From Amycolatopsis lexingtonensis (GTDB lineage Bacteria; Actinomycetota; Actinomycetes; Mycobacteriales; Pseudonocardiaceae): 64,000 bases of DNA. The stretch spans positions 2,296,501-2,360,500 of the forward strand of contig NZ_JADBEG010000001.1 in assembly GCF_014873755.1 (NCBI RefSeq). Direction: 5' to 3'. The notes under the pieces were generated by a model. The model searched no databases, was not told the DNA's origin, and was given only the letters and a program-made list of their open reading frames with translations. The position numbers and the translations under genes are program-made. This document shows positions 16,027 through 24,560 of this stretch, one piece after another; position 1 is the first letter of the stretch, and each line of letters opens with the position of its first letter.

Positions 16027-17640
16027 ATGACCCCGACTGATCATGAGATTTTGTTCCTGGCTGACTCAGCTCTTGCCGCGGCCTACGAGCACGTGGACGA
16101 CCAACCCAGCGAAGCAGCATCTGTCGCCAAGGAAATATTCTCTCGACTTCAAAGAATTACCCCGGGCCCAATCCAGCAGCAAGTACTAGTGAACTGCTCA
16201 AGCCTTTTGATCGACGCTGGCTCTCGGGCCTCCGACAAGGAAGCGCTAGATATTGCCGCCGAACTGACAGCCGAACTGATTTCTTCTCCCCATCTGGCAC
16301 ATGAAGAAGTTGCCAGGGCGAAATATAATAGAGCCAACTGCCTCACCTCAATTGTCGAATATGAATTCGCAATCACGATCACAGAATCTACCGACGAAGC
16401 CAAGTTAGACGACGAGACCATTAGGGCGAAAGAACTTGTACATAGACTTAATAGTCGCACCCTTCTTACTGAGGCTCGACGCCTTTACTATGCTGCCGGA
16501 ACGGACGAAACCATCGATGCCGACCAGAGGGGACGCAGTTTTTGCAACTTGGCGAATCAACTGGACTTCTCCGGACGGTGGGCGGAAGCTTACGATGCAT
16601 ACCTGAGTGCGCTCACAATCGATCCCACCAACGGAAATGCAGCAGGAAATGCCGCCATGCTTCTGCGCATTGCCATGCAGGCAGGCACAGTCGACGTCGG
16701 CCATGCCGCAGTATTGCACAATAGGTTCCTTCGAATCGCACATGATCACCTAGACAGGGTCGCCGAACTGGCCGGACCAGATACTGCAGATTTCTGGAGA
16801 GGCCTTGAACTCTTCGACGTAGAAGATCATTGGCACCCCGGTAATCCGGATGACCATCTTCAGAGCTGGCTTATCAAGCATCGCTTAATCCTTGCTACGA
16901 CAGCCCTAGAAGGACTCGGGTCCACGGAGGTCAAGTGGGACAGCGTACACATCGATACCGTCTACACACCTATAATACAGGATGGCCCTCCCGAAATTTT
17001 TGCGATGATTAATTCAATTAAAGCAGAGTATCTCGTCGCCAGAAGGACCATCTATACCGCCTGCCAGATGGCCGAAGAGTCCGAGGGGCGGCAGCATCAC
17101 TCAGATACAGGCTGGTATGCCGACACTGAAGACAACAGACTTTACGGGCAAATGCCAGGGATGTTTGTACTTGGCCAGCGAGCGACACTTGATGTTCTGG
17201 ACAAGATTTGCGTTTGCATCAACGAGCATTTTCAAATTGGAGACCGACCCTCATCGGTGGCTTTCCGAAGCTTTCTTGCCAAGAAGGATACCTTAGGGTT
17301 TCGAGCAGAGATTCTTAACAAGCTAGATATTAGCCCTACGCTTGTCGCACTGCGAGAACTTGTTGATGACGTCAACCCGAACGGGCTCTACCCGGACGCC
17401 TACAATCTCAGAAACGCCGGGACCCATCGAATCGTGGTAGCAACTTCAGATGAAACAAAGGACTTAGGAGTCGATTCAATCAGCCTTATTGGGATCGACA
17501 ATCTTGAAAAAGTTGCGATTCAAGCTTTGCAAGTCACGCGCGCCGCGATAATGTACCTAGTTGCCCTGGTCAACCATACAGAGCGACTGAAAGGTGTCAA
17601 AGATCGAGTGATCAAACTTCCCGTCGTTGGACAGAAATAG
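16027..17640 (+). CDS. TPR-like protein with C-terminal LA2681-like HEPN domain
   Basis: A 537-residue protein with no membrane segment. The N-terminal two-fifths is helical with TPR-like repeats (RGRSFCNLANQLDFSGRWAEAYDAYLSALTIDPTNGNAAGNAAML is a clear TPR pair). The C-terminal part (about 300-537) resembles the LA2681-like HEPN family and contains RNAGTH at residues 462-467, the R-x4-H pattern of HEPN ribonucleases. HEPN proteins cleave RNA in defence or toxin systems; that role is inferred, and no antitoxin-like partner is adjacent. GC content is clearly lower than neighbouring genes and codon use is relaxed, so it is recent cargo. It lies beside attL, convergent with the integrase. No ribosome-binding site precedes the ATG, so it may be leaderless. 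Confidence 0.65.
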   Translation: MTPTDHEILFLADSALAAAYEHVDDQPSEAASVAKEIFSRLQRITPGPIQQQVLVNCSSLLIDAGSRASDKEALDIAAELTAELISSPHLAHEEVARAKYNRANCLTSIVEYEFAITITESTDEAKLDDETIRAKELVHRLNSRTLLTEARRLYYAAGTDETIDADQRGRSFCNLANQLDFSGRWAEAYDAYLSALTIDPTNGNAAGNAAMLLRIAMQAGTVDVGHAAVLHNRFLRIAHDHLDRVAELAGPDTADFWRGLELFDVEDHWHPGNPDDHLQSWLIKHRLILATTALEGLGSTEVKWDSVHIDTVYTPIIQDGPPEIFAMINSIKAEYLVARRTIYTACQMAEESEGRQHHSDTGWYADTEDNRLYGQMPGMFVLGQRATLDVLDKICVCINEHFQIGDRPSSVAFRSFLAKKDTLGFRAEILNKLDISPTLVALRELVDDVNPNGLYPDAYNLRNAGTHRIVVATSDETKDLGVDSISLIGIDNLEKVAIQALQVTRAAIMYLVALVNHTERLKGVKDRVIKLPVVGQK

Positions 17641-17662
17641 GAAATTTAGTTCCATTGTCGAA

Positions 17663-18862
17663 CTATATTGCCCTCAGACCTATTTTGCCGTCACGCTTTA
17701 AGTAGCTTGATAAAAGATCGCCAGCCTCGGTTACCGACCGTTGACTAGGGTGCAAGTATCGCTGCGTGGTAGACAACGACCCATGTCCTGCGATCTTTCG
17801 CAGGTGGTGCACGGGAACGCCGGCATCCGCCATCCACGTCAACCCTGTGTGTCTCAAGTCGTGTCGCCGGAGATGGTCGTAACCCAGATTTGCTACTACG
17901 TCGTCCCATGCCGTCGCATCTCGGAGCACCGCTGTCGTGATCCGACCCCCACGGGGCCCCTTGAAAAGCCGGCCGTCCGGCTCGTTGCCAGCGAGCGCGA
18001 TACGTCGCTGAACCAACTCTCGGATGTCCTCGATCAGCGGGACCGTCCGAGCCCGTTTCCCCTTCGTTCCCTTGTCCACCAGTCCACCAGGTGACGGCGT
18101 CGTCTGCCGGCGAACCGTCCAAGTCCACGACGAGGTATCGATATCCGCAACCCGGCAGCCCGAGACTTCCCCGATCCGGGCCGCCGTACAAGCAGCGAAC
18201 AGAACCACGTCACCCCAACCCCGGTACTCCCCCGACGACCGCGCTACCAGGGCGTTAGCCAGCGTAGTGAGCGAGATCCAGTCCGGCAGCGCCAGCGACC
18301 TCGGATCGTCCAACTCGTCCTCGGCGCGCTTGTACTCCTGCTGCCAGCCGGTCACCCGGGCCGGGTTTCGGTCGATGATCCCGTCCCGAAGCGCCTGCTC
18401 CATGACCCTGACCAGCACCGCGATGCTGTTCTTCACCGTCGACCGGCTGCACTCGTCCGCGATCCACGCGTGAACCGCACGGTCGACCGCCCCGTTCGTG
18501 ATCATGCTGACCGGCAGGTGCCCCAGCGTCGGGACGACCCGCTTCCGCCACCCGGCCAGGTACGGATCGGTGGTCTTGGCCTCCAGCCCACGCAGAGCGA
18601 ACGTCATGTTCGTCGTCCCATAGTCGGCCAGCTTCATCGTCGCCGTGTTCGGATCGACCCCCTGGGCGGCGGCACGCTCCATCCGGGTGATCCAGTCGCG
18701 AGCTTCGTCCTCGGACGCGAACGCCTCCGACTTGCTCGGACGCCTCTTCGTCACCGGGTCGATCCACCGCACCCGAGCGCGGTACGGACTCGGCCGTCCA
18801 GGCCGGTACTCGACATCAGACGACAACGAGACGCCGAGCGGCAGACGCACATCGCCGGCCAT
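17663..18862 (-). CDS. int: Tyrosine recombinase (AICE integrase)
   Basis: A 399-residue phage-type integrase that would recombine attP with the tRNA-Pro attB site. Seen: an N-terminal AP2-like DNA-binding segment (YRARVRWIDPVTKRRPSKSEAFASEDEARDW), an SAM-like core-binding domain, and the catalytic domain with ARIGE (Arg), HDLRHTGLTW (His-x-x-Arg), GHGSLSTTQRYLHP (second His and nucleophile Tyr). Length matches pSAM2-type integrases. The ATG overlaps the xis stop (TGATG); a GTG one codon earlier is an alternative. Position next to the tRNA at attL is usual for AICEs. Confidence 0.95.
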   Translation of the reverse strand: MAGDVRLPLGVSLSSDVEYRPGRPSPYRARVRWIDPVTKRRPSKSEAFASEDEARDWITRMERAAAQGVDPNTATMKLADYGTTNMTFALRGLEAKTTDPYLAGWRKRVVPTLGHLPVSMITNGAVDRAVHAWIADECSRSTVKNSIAVLVRVMEQALRDGIIDRNPARVTGWQQEYKRAEDELDDPRSLALPDWISLTTLANALVARSSGEYRGWGDVVLFAACTAARIGEVSGCRVADIDTSSWTWTVRRQTTPSPGGLVDKGTKGKRARTVPLIEDIRELVQRRIALAGNEPDGRLFKGPRGGRITTAVLRDATAWDDVVANLGYDHLRRHDLRHTGLTWMADAGVPVHHLRKIAGHGSLSTTQRYLHPSQRSVTEAGDLLSSYLKRDGKIGLRAI

Positions 18863-19086
18863 CACGCAGCTGCCTGACCTGGATCAACGCGCCTACTCCG
18901 TAGCCACGCTTCGACGTCCGACGCGCTGTACACGGTCACCCGCTCGGACAGCTGCACGAAGGGCGGTCCCTGCGGCGGCCGGGATGTTCGCCACCTGCGC
19001 ACCGTCGACGGATCAACGCCGAGCAGGGCGCCCAACTCCTCAGTCGTGAGCCACCGCCCATCCACCAGTCGCAGCTCCATGTCCAC
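18862..19086 (-). CDS. xis: Excisionase (MerR-like helix-turn-helix)
   Basis: A 74-residue protein with a winged helix-turn-helix: WLTTEELGALLGVDPSTVRRWRTSRPPQGPPFVQL followed by YSASDVEAWLRSRR, the HTH_17/Xis pattern. It would bend att DNA and steer the integrase toward excision. The stop overlaps the integrase start, so both are translated together. Confidence 0.88.
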   Translation of the reverse strand: MDMELRLVDGRWLTTEELGALLGVDPSTVRRWRTSRPPQGPPFVQLSERVTVYSASDVEAWLRSRRVDPGQAAA

Positions 19087-19093
19087 TCCCCTC

Positions 19094-20689
19094 TTACGCC
19101 GCCAGCTCGGTTGCCGAAGTTTCTGGAGGTCTCCCCGCCGCCAATAGCGCCCGGTCGTACTCGGCCTTCCACGTGATCCGTTCCGCGATCGCGCGCATGA
19201 CCAGGTGTGGCCGGGGTGGGACCTGCGGGTCGCCGGGCTCGACCTTGCGCCAGACCTGCTGCGAGCGGTCGGCGTCCGGCTTCTCGATCCCGACGGCCGC
19301 GAGCGCTTGGAGCACGAAGGCTCGCCGGTCGGCCTTGTGGTCCATCAGCGTCCTGCCGGACCACTTTCGCGAGACCAGGACACGGCGGCCGGGCAGGCCG
19401 AGCGTGGTCCGGCGGTGAGCCCGGCCCTTGCAGTGCCCCGGGGTGGTCTTGCCCGTGACGCCCTTGGGCTGGACGCCGTAGAGCAGCCATACCGCGCAGC
19501 GCGGCGAGCACGGCGTGACCGACAGCTCGGCGTGAAGCCGGTCGTGGTGATCGGCTTGTGCCGCGCTGTCTGCCTCGACCACTTCGCCGGTGGACTTGGT
19601 GAGGTACTTGGTCAGGTAGCCGATGTGGCGGCCGGCCTCGTCAGTCCCGCCCAGGATGCCCTTCGAGTGCACCTGCCGCCCGAACCGGACCACGTGCGAC
19701 GGACACTCGACCGCCTCCACCGCGTCGTCCCACCGAGTCAGCGGCTCACGCGTCTCCGGATCAACGAAGCCGGCCTCAGGGCCGTCCCAGACCGGCAGCC
19801 GATCGGCGTAGACGATCTCGTCATGCGCCGGCCACCAGACCTGGTGATAGGTGGCCTCAGTGACCTGCCGGATCACGTCATGCGGCACCGAGCCCCGAAT
19901 CGCCGCGTGCAGGTGTGGCGCGGCCCGACGCTGCGGCTCGACCGTGGCGAAGTACTGCGCGTCCCAACCGACGACCCGGCGCAGGTTCTGCCACCACCGA
20001 TCCACCAACGCCGAGAAGTGCACCGCATCCCGAGCAGCCCGCCGGTAGTCGTACCGGGCCGGGTCGACCGGAGCACCGTCACCGCGAACCGGCCCGTAGG
20101 TGTCGCAGGTCAGCGTCACGAACATGGACGGCCGAAACTTCCCCGCGTACTCCCGGCCCACGGTGGTCTTCGCGACCTTTCGCCGAGGAAGGTTTGGCGT
20201 GTCCTGCCTGCGCTTGGTCGAGCGCTTCACCGCCCGCCTGGCCGGGACGTCGAGGGCGGGAAGCCGGCCCCGCAGCCCGAGTTGCCGAAGTTCCGCATCA
20301 ACCCCGGCAACCTCCTCCCGCAGCTCCTCGGCCTCCACCTGGTCGTGCTCGACCACCTCCCGGTAGGCCGCGACGAGGTCGGCGCGGTACGTCAGCAGTT
20401 CCTTGTGGTTCTCCGACGGAGGAGCAGGGGTGAGGCTCGGTTCTTCGGTCATGTGCCAGCCTTCGCGGCACTGGACCTGCCGCAGCGCCTTCGCCTTCCG
20501 GGCGCAGGGCAGACAGACCGACTCGACAGTGGACCCACAGGGCACCGGGACGTACCGAAGTTCGCCGGTCGTGGTGTCCCCCACCTCCATCGTGAACGGG
20601 CGGACACAGACCCCGTGCTTCTCCGCCGTCGCCCGGATCACGTCAGCAGCCAGCGGTGTCCGCATCCGCTCTGCACGTGTCTCACCCAT
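19094..20689 (-). CDS. repSA: RepSA-type replication initiator (HUH endonuclease)
   Basis: A 531-residue rolling-circle initiator of the pSAM2 RepSA family, which nicks the double-strand origin so that the excised element can replicate. Seen: an N-terminal Cys-rich patch (CLPCARKAKALRQVQC...), FVTLTCDTYGPV (motif 1), the HUH motif in PHLHAAIRG, and YLTKYLTKS with the candidate nicking tyrosines. A second Cys/His cluster (CSPRCAVW...PGHCKGRAH) precedes the C-terminus. The start at 20689 is chosen because it forms an ATGA overlap with the upstream gene. Confidence 0.9.
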   Translation of the reverse strand: MGETRAERMRTPLAADVIRATAEKHGVCVRPFTMEVGDTTTGELRYVPVPCGSTVESVCLPCARKAKALRQVQCREGWHMTEEPSLTPAPPSENHKELLTYRADLVAAYREVVEHDQVEAEELREEVAGVDAELRQLGLRGRLPALDVPARRAVKRSTKRRQDTPNLPRRKVAKTTVGREYAGKFRPSMFVTLTCDTYGPVRGDGAPVDPARYDYRRAARDAVHFSALVDRWWQNLRRVVGWDAQYFATVEPQRRAAPHLHAAIRGSVPHDVIRQVTEATYHQVWWPAHDEIVYADRLPVWDGPEAGFVDPETREPLTRWDDAVEAVECPSHVVRFGRQVHSKGILGGTDEAGRHIGYLTKYLTKSTGEVVEADSAAQADHHDRLHAELSVTPCSPRCAVWLLYGVQPKGVTGKTTPGHCKGRAHRRTTLGLPGRRVLVSRKWSGRTLMDHKADRRAFVLQALAAVGIEKPDADRSQQVWRKVEPGDPQVPPRPHLVMRAIAERITWKAEYDRALLAAGRPPETSATELAA

Positions 20690-21075
20690 CAGGCCGCCAC
20701 CTCCTCCGGCGAGGACCAACCACGCAGAAGGAACACCGGCATGTCCTGCTTCGCTCCGGCCGGGAGATCCGGGAACGTGCTCGGCTCAAACCGCACCACG
20801 CCGAACACCACGACGGGGATGCCGCACGGCGTCCGGCCGGTGATCGACAGGTGCACCTGCGTCCCGTCGACCAGCCGCCATAGCCGAGCCGAGACGTCCT
20901 CGAGCGTCTGCGTCCACACCAGCAACGCGCGCGCGACCTCCGGCAGCCCGTCCACGTCGAGCTGAACGGTGATCGGGCTGGACCAGGCGTTGACGTCCAC
21001 CGACGCGGCCGGCGGCAGCTGGTGCGAGTCCAGATGATCACGGATGGCGTCGAGGAATATCATCAGCCGGTTCAC
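20689..21075 (-). CDS. Hypothetical AICE protein between tra and repSA
   Basis: A 128-residue protein of unknown function, tightly coupled on both sides (ATGA overlaps with the Tra stop and RepSA start). Predicted mixed alpha/beta; it contains VQLDVDGLPEVARALLVWTQTLEDVSARLWRLVDGTQVHLSITG, no metal motif and no membrane helix. Genes of this size at this place are common in pSAM2-like elements, so a role in replication or transfer is possible but unproven. Confidence 0.7.
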   Translation of the reverse strand: MNRLMIFLDAIRDHLDSHQLPPAASVDVNAWSSPITVQLDVDGLPEVARALLVWTQTLEDVSARLWRLVDGTQVHLSITGRTPCGIPVVVFGVVRFEPSTFPDLPAGAKQDMPVFLLRGWSSPEEVAA

Positions 21076-22625
21076 GCGGCCACCCCCTCACCGCCGTGCC
21101 GCAGATCCGCGACACCCCCATTAGTCACGTATGCCTCCAGCGCCTTGACCGTGGCGTCGGAGACCCACCCGGCCCGGATGCGCAGGGGTTCGCGGATGCC
21201 TTCACCCCACACGTAGCCCACGCCGGCCTCCGAGTCGCCGATCCGGTTCGCCCACGCCCCGCGCTCGTACGCGCCGTCACCCAGCACCATCCCGACGTGC
21301 GTCTTCGAGGTGACGCGCAGGCACACCCGCCGGGTGAACAGCTCCCGGACCGGGACGGTGTCCTTGGTGGGCTCCTGGACGTAGCCGCGGACCGAGATCC
21401 CCAGCGCACGCCCCTGCGTCGTCAGCAGTGCGACGCGCTCCACAATGGCCTCACGGGTCTTGCGGTCGGTGTACTTCGTGAGCGCCCCGATCTCGTCGAA
21501 CTCCAGTAGCTCCAACGGATACTCCGTCGACACCGGGATCGTGCGCAGCCGACCGGCGAACGCGCGCTTGCGGGATTCCATCTCCTCCACCAGGCCGTCA
21601 AGCACCTCGACCGCGTCCTTGCCGCCCACCGCGTAGCGGGCGAAGATCCCACGCCCGTAGGCCAGTTCCATGCCCTTGGGATCGATCCCGCACATGCGCA
21701 CCACCCCGGCCCGGATCGCCGGAGCAGCGGCCACGAGCGGACACCACATGACGCTGTTCTTGCCTGCACCCGAGGCACCAGCGGTCAGGCAGTGCGCACC
21801 AGAGCCCAGCAGCGGGACCCGCCAGTCACGCCCGTACTCGGTCCGCCCGGCCCACACGTTGCGCAGGTCCACCCCGGTCGAGTCGACGCCGTCCGGGACC
21901 TGGGGGCCGGCCACCCCGCCGCCGAGCAGGTCACGGCGTTGGAAGTCGATCGAGACGACGTTGGGGGCCAGTTCGCGGACCTGGCAGCGAGCGACCTTCC
22001 GCGCGACGGCCAAGGCACGAGCGGCGTCGTCGAAGTCCTCCGGCTTCTGCCCGGCCACCAGCTCCACCCGCACCTCATCCCACGACGCGCCGGAGCGGAC
22101 GCTGAGCACCTTGGGCATCCGTGCGTTCGGCCGGTTCGAGGTCGAGCGGGAGAGCGCGCGTCGACGGCCGACGAGGTTGACGTTCACCACCACCGGCAGC
22201 GCCTCATCCCGCACCGAGAGACCGCACGCGTGCAGCCACTCCGGCAGCTTCCGGCCGTACACGGCCCAGCGAGCCCACCAGGAGCGCAGGAACCGCCAGC
22301 ACCACTGGTCGAACGAGACGGCGTCGATCGCCCACCAAGCGGCAAGGATTGTCGCGAGGCCGCCGAGGGTGATCGCCAGCGACAGCCAGCCGAACAGCTC
22401 ACACCAGCCATAGACCGCGACTATGGCAAGGCTGGTCCGCCACCGGGTCACGACCTGGGCGAGCATCCACACGACAGCCTTGCACAGCCACCACAGGGCC
22501 ACGAACACCACGGCCGCCGCAGCCAGAGCTTCCAGAATCGAGGCCAGGGCGCGGCCGACCTTGTGCAGCACCCACACACCGAGCCCCAGCCCAGCCAAGG
22601 CCACTACCGCGAAGCCGGCAGACAT
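21072..22625 (-). CDS. tra: FtsK/SpoIIIE-type DNA translocase (conjugal Tra)
   Basis: A 517-residue septal DNA pump that moves the element as double-stranded DNA between mycelial cells. Seen: an N-terminal membrane region with several hydrophobic helices (about residues 3-105), then the motor domain with Walker A in TAGASGAGKNSV, Walker B LLEFDEIGAL, and the Tra pattern RGYVQEPTKDTVPVRELFTRRVCLRV. The residue after GK is Asn where related Tra proteins commonly have Gly, Ser or Thr. A C-terminal segment (IREPLRIRAGWVSDATVKALEAYV) could be the DNA-recognition part. The ATG overlaps the stop of a zinc-ribbon micro-ORF (TGATG). Confidence 0.92.
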   Translation of the reverse strand: MSAGFAVVALAGLGLGVWVLHKVGRALASILEALAAAAVVFVALWWLCKAVVWMLAQVVTRWRTSLAIVAVYGWCELFGWLSLAITLGGLATILAAWWAIDAVSFDQWCWRFLRSWWARWAVYGRKLPEWLHACGLSVRDEALPVVVNVNLVGRRRALSRSTSNRPNARMPKVLSVRSGASWDEVRVELVAGQKPEDFDDAARALAVARKVARCQVRELAPNVVSIDFQRRDLLGGGVAGPQVPDGVDSTGVDLRNVWAGRTEYGRDWRVPLLGSGAHCLTAGASGAGKNSVMWCPLVAAAPAIRAGVVRMCGIDPKGMELAYGRGIFARYAVGGKDAVEVLDGLVEEMESRKRAFAGRLRTIPVSTEYPLELLEFDEIGALTKYTDRKTREAIVERVALLTTQGRALGISVRGYVQEPTKDTVPVRELFTRRVCLRVTSKTHVGMVLGDGAYERGAWANRIGDSEAGVGYVWGEGIREPLRIRAGWVSDATVKALEAYVTNGGVADLRHGGEGVAA

Positions 22626-22789
22626 CACCGACCACCCCGCTTCACGTCGAGGTCCAGCGGCAGCATTCCCAGACAGGGAGCGCACTGGGTCTCGCCGGGC
22701 AGGAGTTTGGCGAAGCGTTTGCAGGAGGCGCAGCGCGTTCGGGTGACCCCCGTTGACGCGCGCCGGTTGTCGTCGTTTAGCGTTGTCAT
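22625..22789 (-). CDS. Zinc-ribbon micro-protein upstream of tra
   Basis: A 54-residue ORF with two CxxC knuckles, CASC (residues 20-23) and CAPC (36-39), twelve residues apart, a typical small zinc ribbon. The flanks are basic (TRTRCASCKRFAKLLPGETQCAPC...DVKRGGR). Its TGA overlaps the Tra ATG (TGATG), indicating translational coupling. Start ATG at 22789. Function unknown; coupling suggests a role in transfer or its control. Confidence 0.65.
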   Translation of the reverse strand: MTTLNDDNRRASTGVTRTRCASCKRFAKLLPGETQCAPCLGMLPLDLDVKRGGR

Positions 22790-22959
22790 TGTTCACTTCC
22801 GCTGGTTGTGGACAGCGCAGGAGCGGCAAGGTTGGTAGCCAGGCACCGCTTCTGCGCCTTAACGGATCACACGCACCCGCAACAGGACGTGCTTCATCGC
22901 CGCACGTCGGAGAGTGCGTTTTCACTGATACTGTTGACTTTTCGGTCGTCTACATGCGA

Positions 22960-23211
22960 CTACTCAGCAGGCGTCCCTTCCCTCTGAAGGTCCGCCGAGA
23001 TCTCACCCGCCTTCCGCTCCTCGTATCCGGCCCAGTACAGCGCCTCGTGGTGATGACCCCGGTCGACGTCCGCGACGGCCTTATAGAGCCGTGCGTTGCC
23101 GAGGCGGAACGCCAGCCACACCGACGGGTTGGCGTCGGTCGGTGGCCGGCGGTCCATCACGACCTCATGGGCGTCCCGCAGCGTCCTTGGCTCACCCTTG
23201 CGCACGATCAC
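22960..23211 (-). CDS. Small AICE protein (AMED_5909-like)
   Basis: An 83-residue protein starting at GTG. The segment PSVWLAFRLGNARLYKAVADVDRGHHHEALYWAGYEERKA recalls small conserved proteins of Amycolatopsis elements (AMED_5909-like, by memory). No catalytic motif is seen. Its start overlaps the stop of the 166-residue ORF upstream (GTGA). About 170 bp without a gene separate it from the zinc-ribbon ORF. Confidence 0.6.
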   Translation of the reverse strand: MIVRKGEPRTLRDAHEVVMDRRPPTDANPSVWLAFRLGNARLYKAVADVDRGHHHEALYWAGYEERKAGEISADLQREGTPAE

Positions 23212-23458
23212 GCCTCTCCGCGCGGGCTTCCAGCAGCGCCGCCAGGTCCTCGGCGTGGTCGCGGAGCCGGCGAAGGAACGCCGCGCACCCCGCCCAGGCG
23301 TCCTGGTCCTCCGGCGGCACCAGCGTCACCACGCACAGCCCACCAGCCAGCACCAGGACCGGCGGATGTGACGCGCCCATCCCGGTCTCCTCCACCGTCA
23401 CCTCGGTACCCGCGCCCACCGTCCACCGCAGCCCCAGCCCGTCCCACGTTGCCGTCAT
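23192..23458 (-). CDS. Hypothetical protein, 88 residues
   Basis: The product (MTATWDGLGLRWTVGAG...) has natural composition: a beta-rich N-terminal half (PPVLVLAGGLCVVTLVPPEDQDAWAG) and a helical end (FLRRLRDHAEDLAALLEARAERRD). It overlaps the 166-residue ORF in another frame for its full length. Its composition, unlike that of the other frame, suggests this is the real coding frame from 23458 down. Confidence 0.55.
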   Translation of the reverse strand: MTATWDGLGLRWTVGAGTEVTVEETGMGASHPPVLVLAGGLCVVTLVPPEDQDAWAGCAAFLRRLRDHAEDLAALLEARAERRDRAQG

Positions 23459-23708
23459 GCTGTTCCCATTCCCGGGCCAGATCGGCGAACCCCTCGGCCG
23501 CCGACTCCAGCGCCGCCACACACCACCACGGCAACCCGCGCGCCTGCGCCAGCTCGTGCCACGCCCGGGAGACCCGCCGCGCAGCGTTCGCCGTGTTCGT
23601 CGCACTCACCGGCGACAGCACCGCACGACCGTGCTCCCACGCGGCCATGTAGTCCCGGTACGCCTGCTCCCACGCCTCGACCCGCTCGCGGAAGCCCATC
23701 CCTGTCAC
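23208..23708 (-). CDS. Hypothetical protein, possibly frameshifted C-terminus
   Basis: The first 84 residues (MGFRERVEAWEQAYRDYMAAWEHG...FADLAREWEQHDG) are helical and look genuine. The rest is Gly/Arg/Pro-rich and looks like a shadow of the 88-residue ORF in another frame. TGA stands out of frame in the CAGCATGAC context at the start of that ORF, so a one-base change upstream would end this gene in an ATGA overlap. The present 166-residue length may thus reflect an indel, a sequencing error or a true long overlap. The ATG overlaps the pra-like stop. Confidence 0.5.
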   Translation of the reverse strand: MTGMGFRERVEAWEQAYRDYMAAWEHGRAVLSPVSATNTANAARRVSRAWHELAQARGLPWWCVAALESAAEGFADLAREWEQHDGNVGRAGAAVDGGRGYRGDGGGDRDGRVTSAGPGAGWWAVRGDAGAAGGPGRLGGVRGVPSPAPRPRRGPGGAAGSPRGEA

Positions 23709-24160
23709 GCCGCCTTCGCCGTCTCACCGGACCCACCGGACCCACCGGACCGGGAAGACTTGCTCGCGGCCTGCTTGAACCCCGTCGCGCGGAACACGTA
23801 GGACTGGTACTTGAACTCACCCTGACCAGCCACCTTCGGCTCAGCCGTCAGCCCCTCCAGCTCGATCGGCCGCATCCCCGGCAACGCCTCCGACGTCGTC
23901 GGCACCGGCTGCACGTCAGCCAAGAGCGTGATCTCGAACGACGCCCGCTTCGCCCGCGTCTCCGCCGGGTCGGTGACCATCACCTTCCACTGCCGCTTAC
24001 CGGTCACCTCGTCGACCCGCTGCCGCACCGGTCGATTGGCGGCCCGGTCCTCACGCGACTGATACTCGTTGTCGGGCGACACCTCGCCCACCATCACCAG
24101 GCCCTGGGTGAACGCGTCGTCGAAGTCGATGCTGAACCGGTGTCCCTTGTCGATAGCCAT
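23705..24160 (-). CDS. pra: Pra-like activator of replication, integration and excision
   Basis: A 151-residue protein resembling pSAM2 Pra: MAIDKGHRFSIDFDDAFTQGLVMVGEVSPDNEY, then RQRVDEVTGKRQWKVMVTDP, KRASFEITLLADVQPVP and IELEGLTAEPKV, the conserved blocks of that family. In pSAM2, Pra switches on the rep-xis-int genes, and it is itself repressed. Here it heads the leftward core operon and lies near the divergent regulator, the matching arrangement. The last 20 residues are a Ser/Gly linker and may vary. Confidence 0.75.
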   Translation of the reverse strand: MAIDKGHRFSIDFDDAFTQGLVMVGEVSPDNEYQSREDRAANRPVRQRVDEVTGKRQWKVMVTDPAETRAKRASFEITLLADVQPVPTTSEALPGMRPIELEGLTAEPKVAGQGEFKYQSYVFRATGFKQAASKSSRSGGSGGSGETAKAA

Positions 24161-24182
24161 GCTGAATCCCTTGTGTCGTCTG

Positions 24183-24407
24183 CTAGTTGGTTACTTCGGG
24201 CGGTTCTCCGCCTCGTGCCGCTGCGGCGTCCAGTGCCGCGCTCACCTCGTCCAGTTCCCTCCGCAGTACGGCGATGGCGTCGGAGTCCACGAGCAGGACC
24301 ACCGGGAACGCCTTGCCGAACCGGACTTCCGCGCGGTTTGCGTACGTCAGCGCCCTGACACGAATCGGCAGATCAGCCGTGACGTGGATCTGAACCGTGT
24401 CGCGCAT
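24183..24407 (-). CDS. Small hypothetical protein heading the pra operon
   Basis: A 74-residue beta-strand-rich protein (VQIHVTADLPIRVRALTYANRAEVRFGKAFPVVLLVD) with a C-terminal helix (AIAVLRRELDEVSAALDAAAARG). It lies 22 bp upstream of the pra-like gene and is the first ORF after the divergent regulatory region. No family recognised. Confidence 0.6.
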   Translation of the reverse strand: MRDTVQIHVTADLPIRVRALTYANRAEVRFGKAFPVVLLVDSDAIAVLRRELDEVSAALDAAAARGGEPPEVTN

Positions 24408-24560
24408 GCCACGCCGCGCCTACGCCGCACGTCGGCGAGGTACCGCCCGCTTGTCCAAGCCAGCCGGCCGGACGGCGGTTTCAATCGTCACGCCTACCTC
24501 CTCGGTGTCCTGGCACCGGGCCTGCCCCGGCAACCTGACACCCAGACTCCGCCAAAACGC

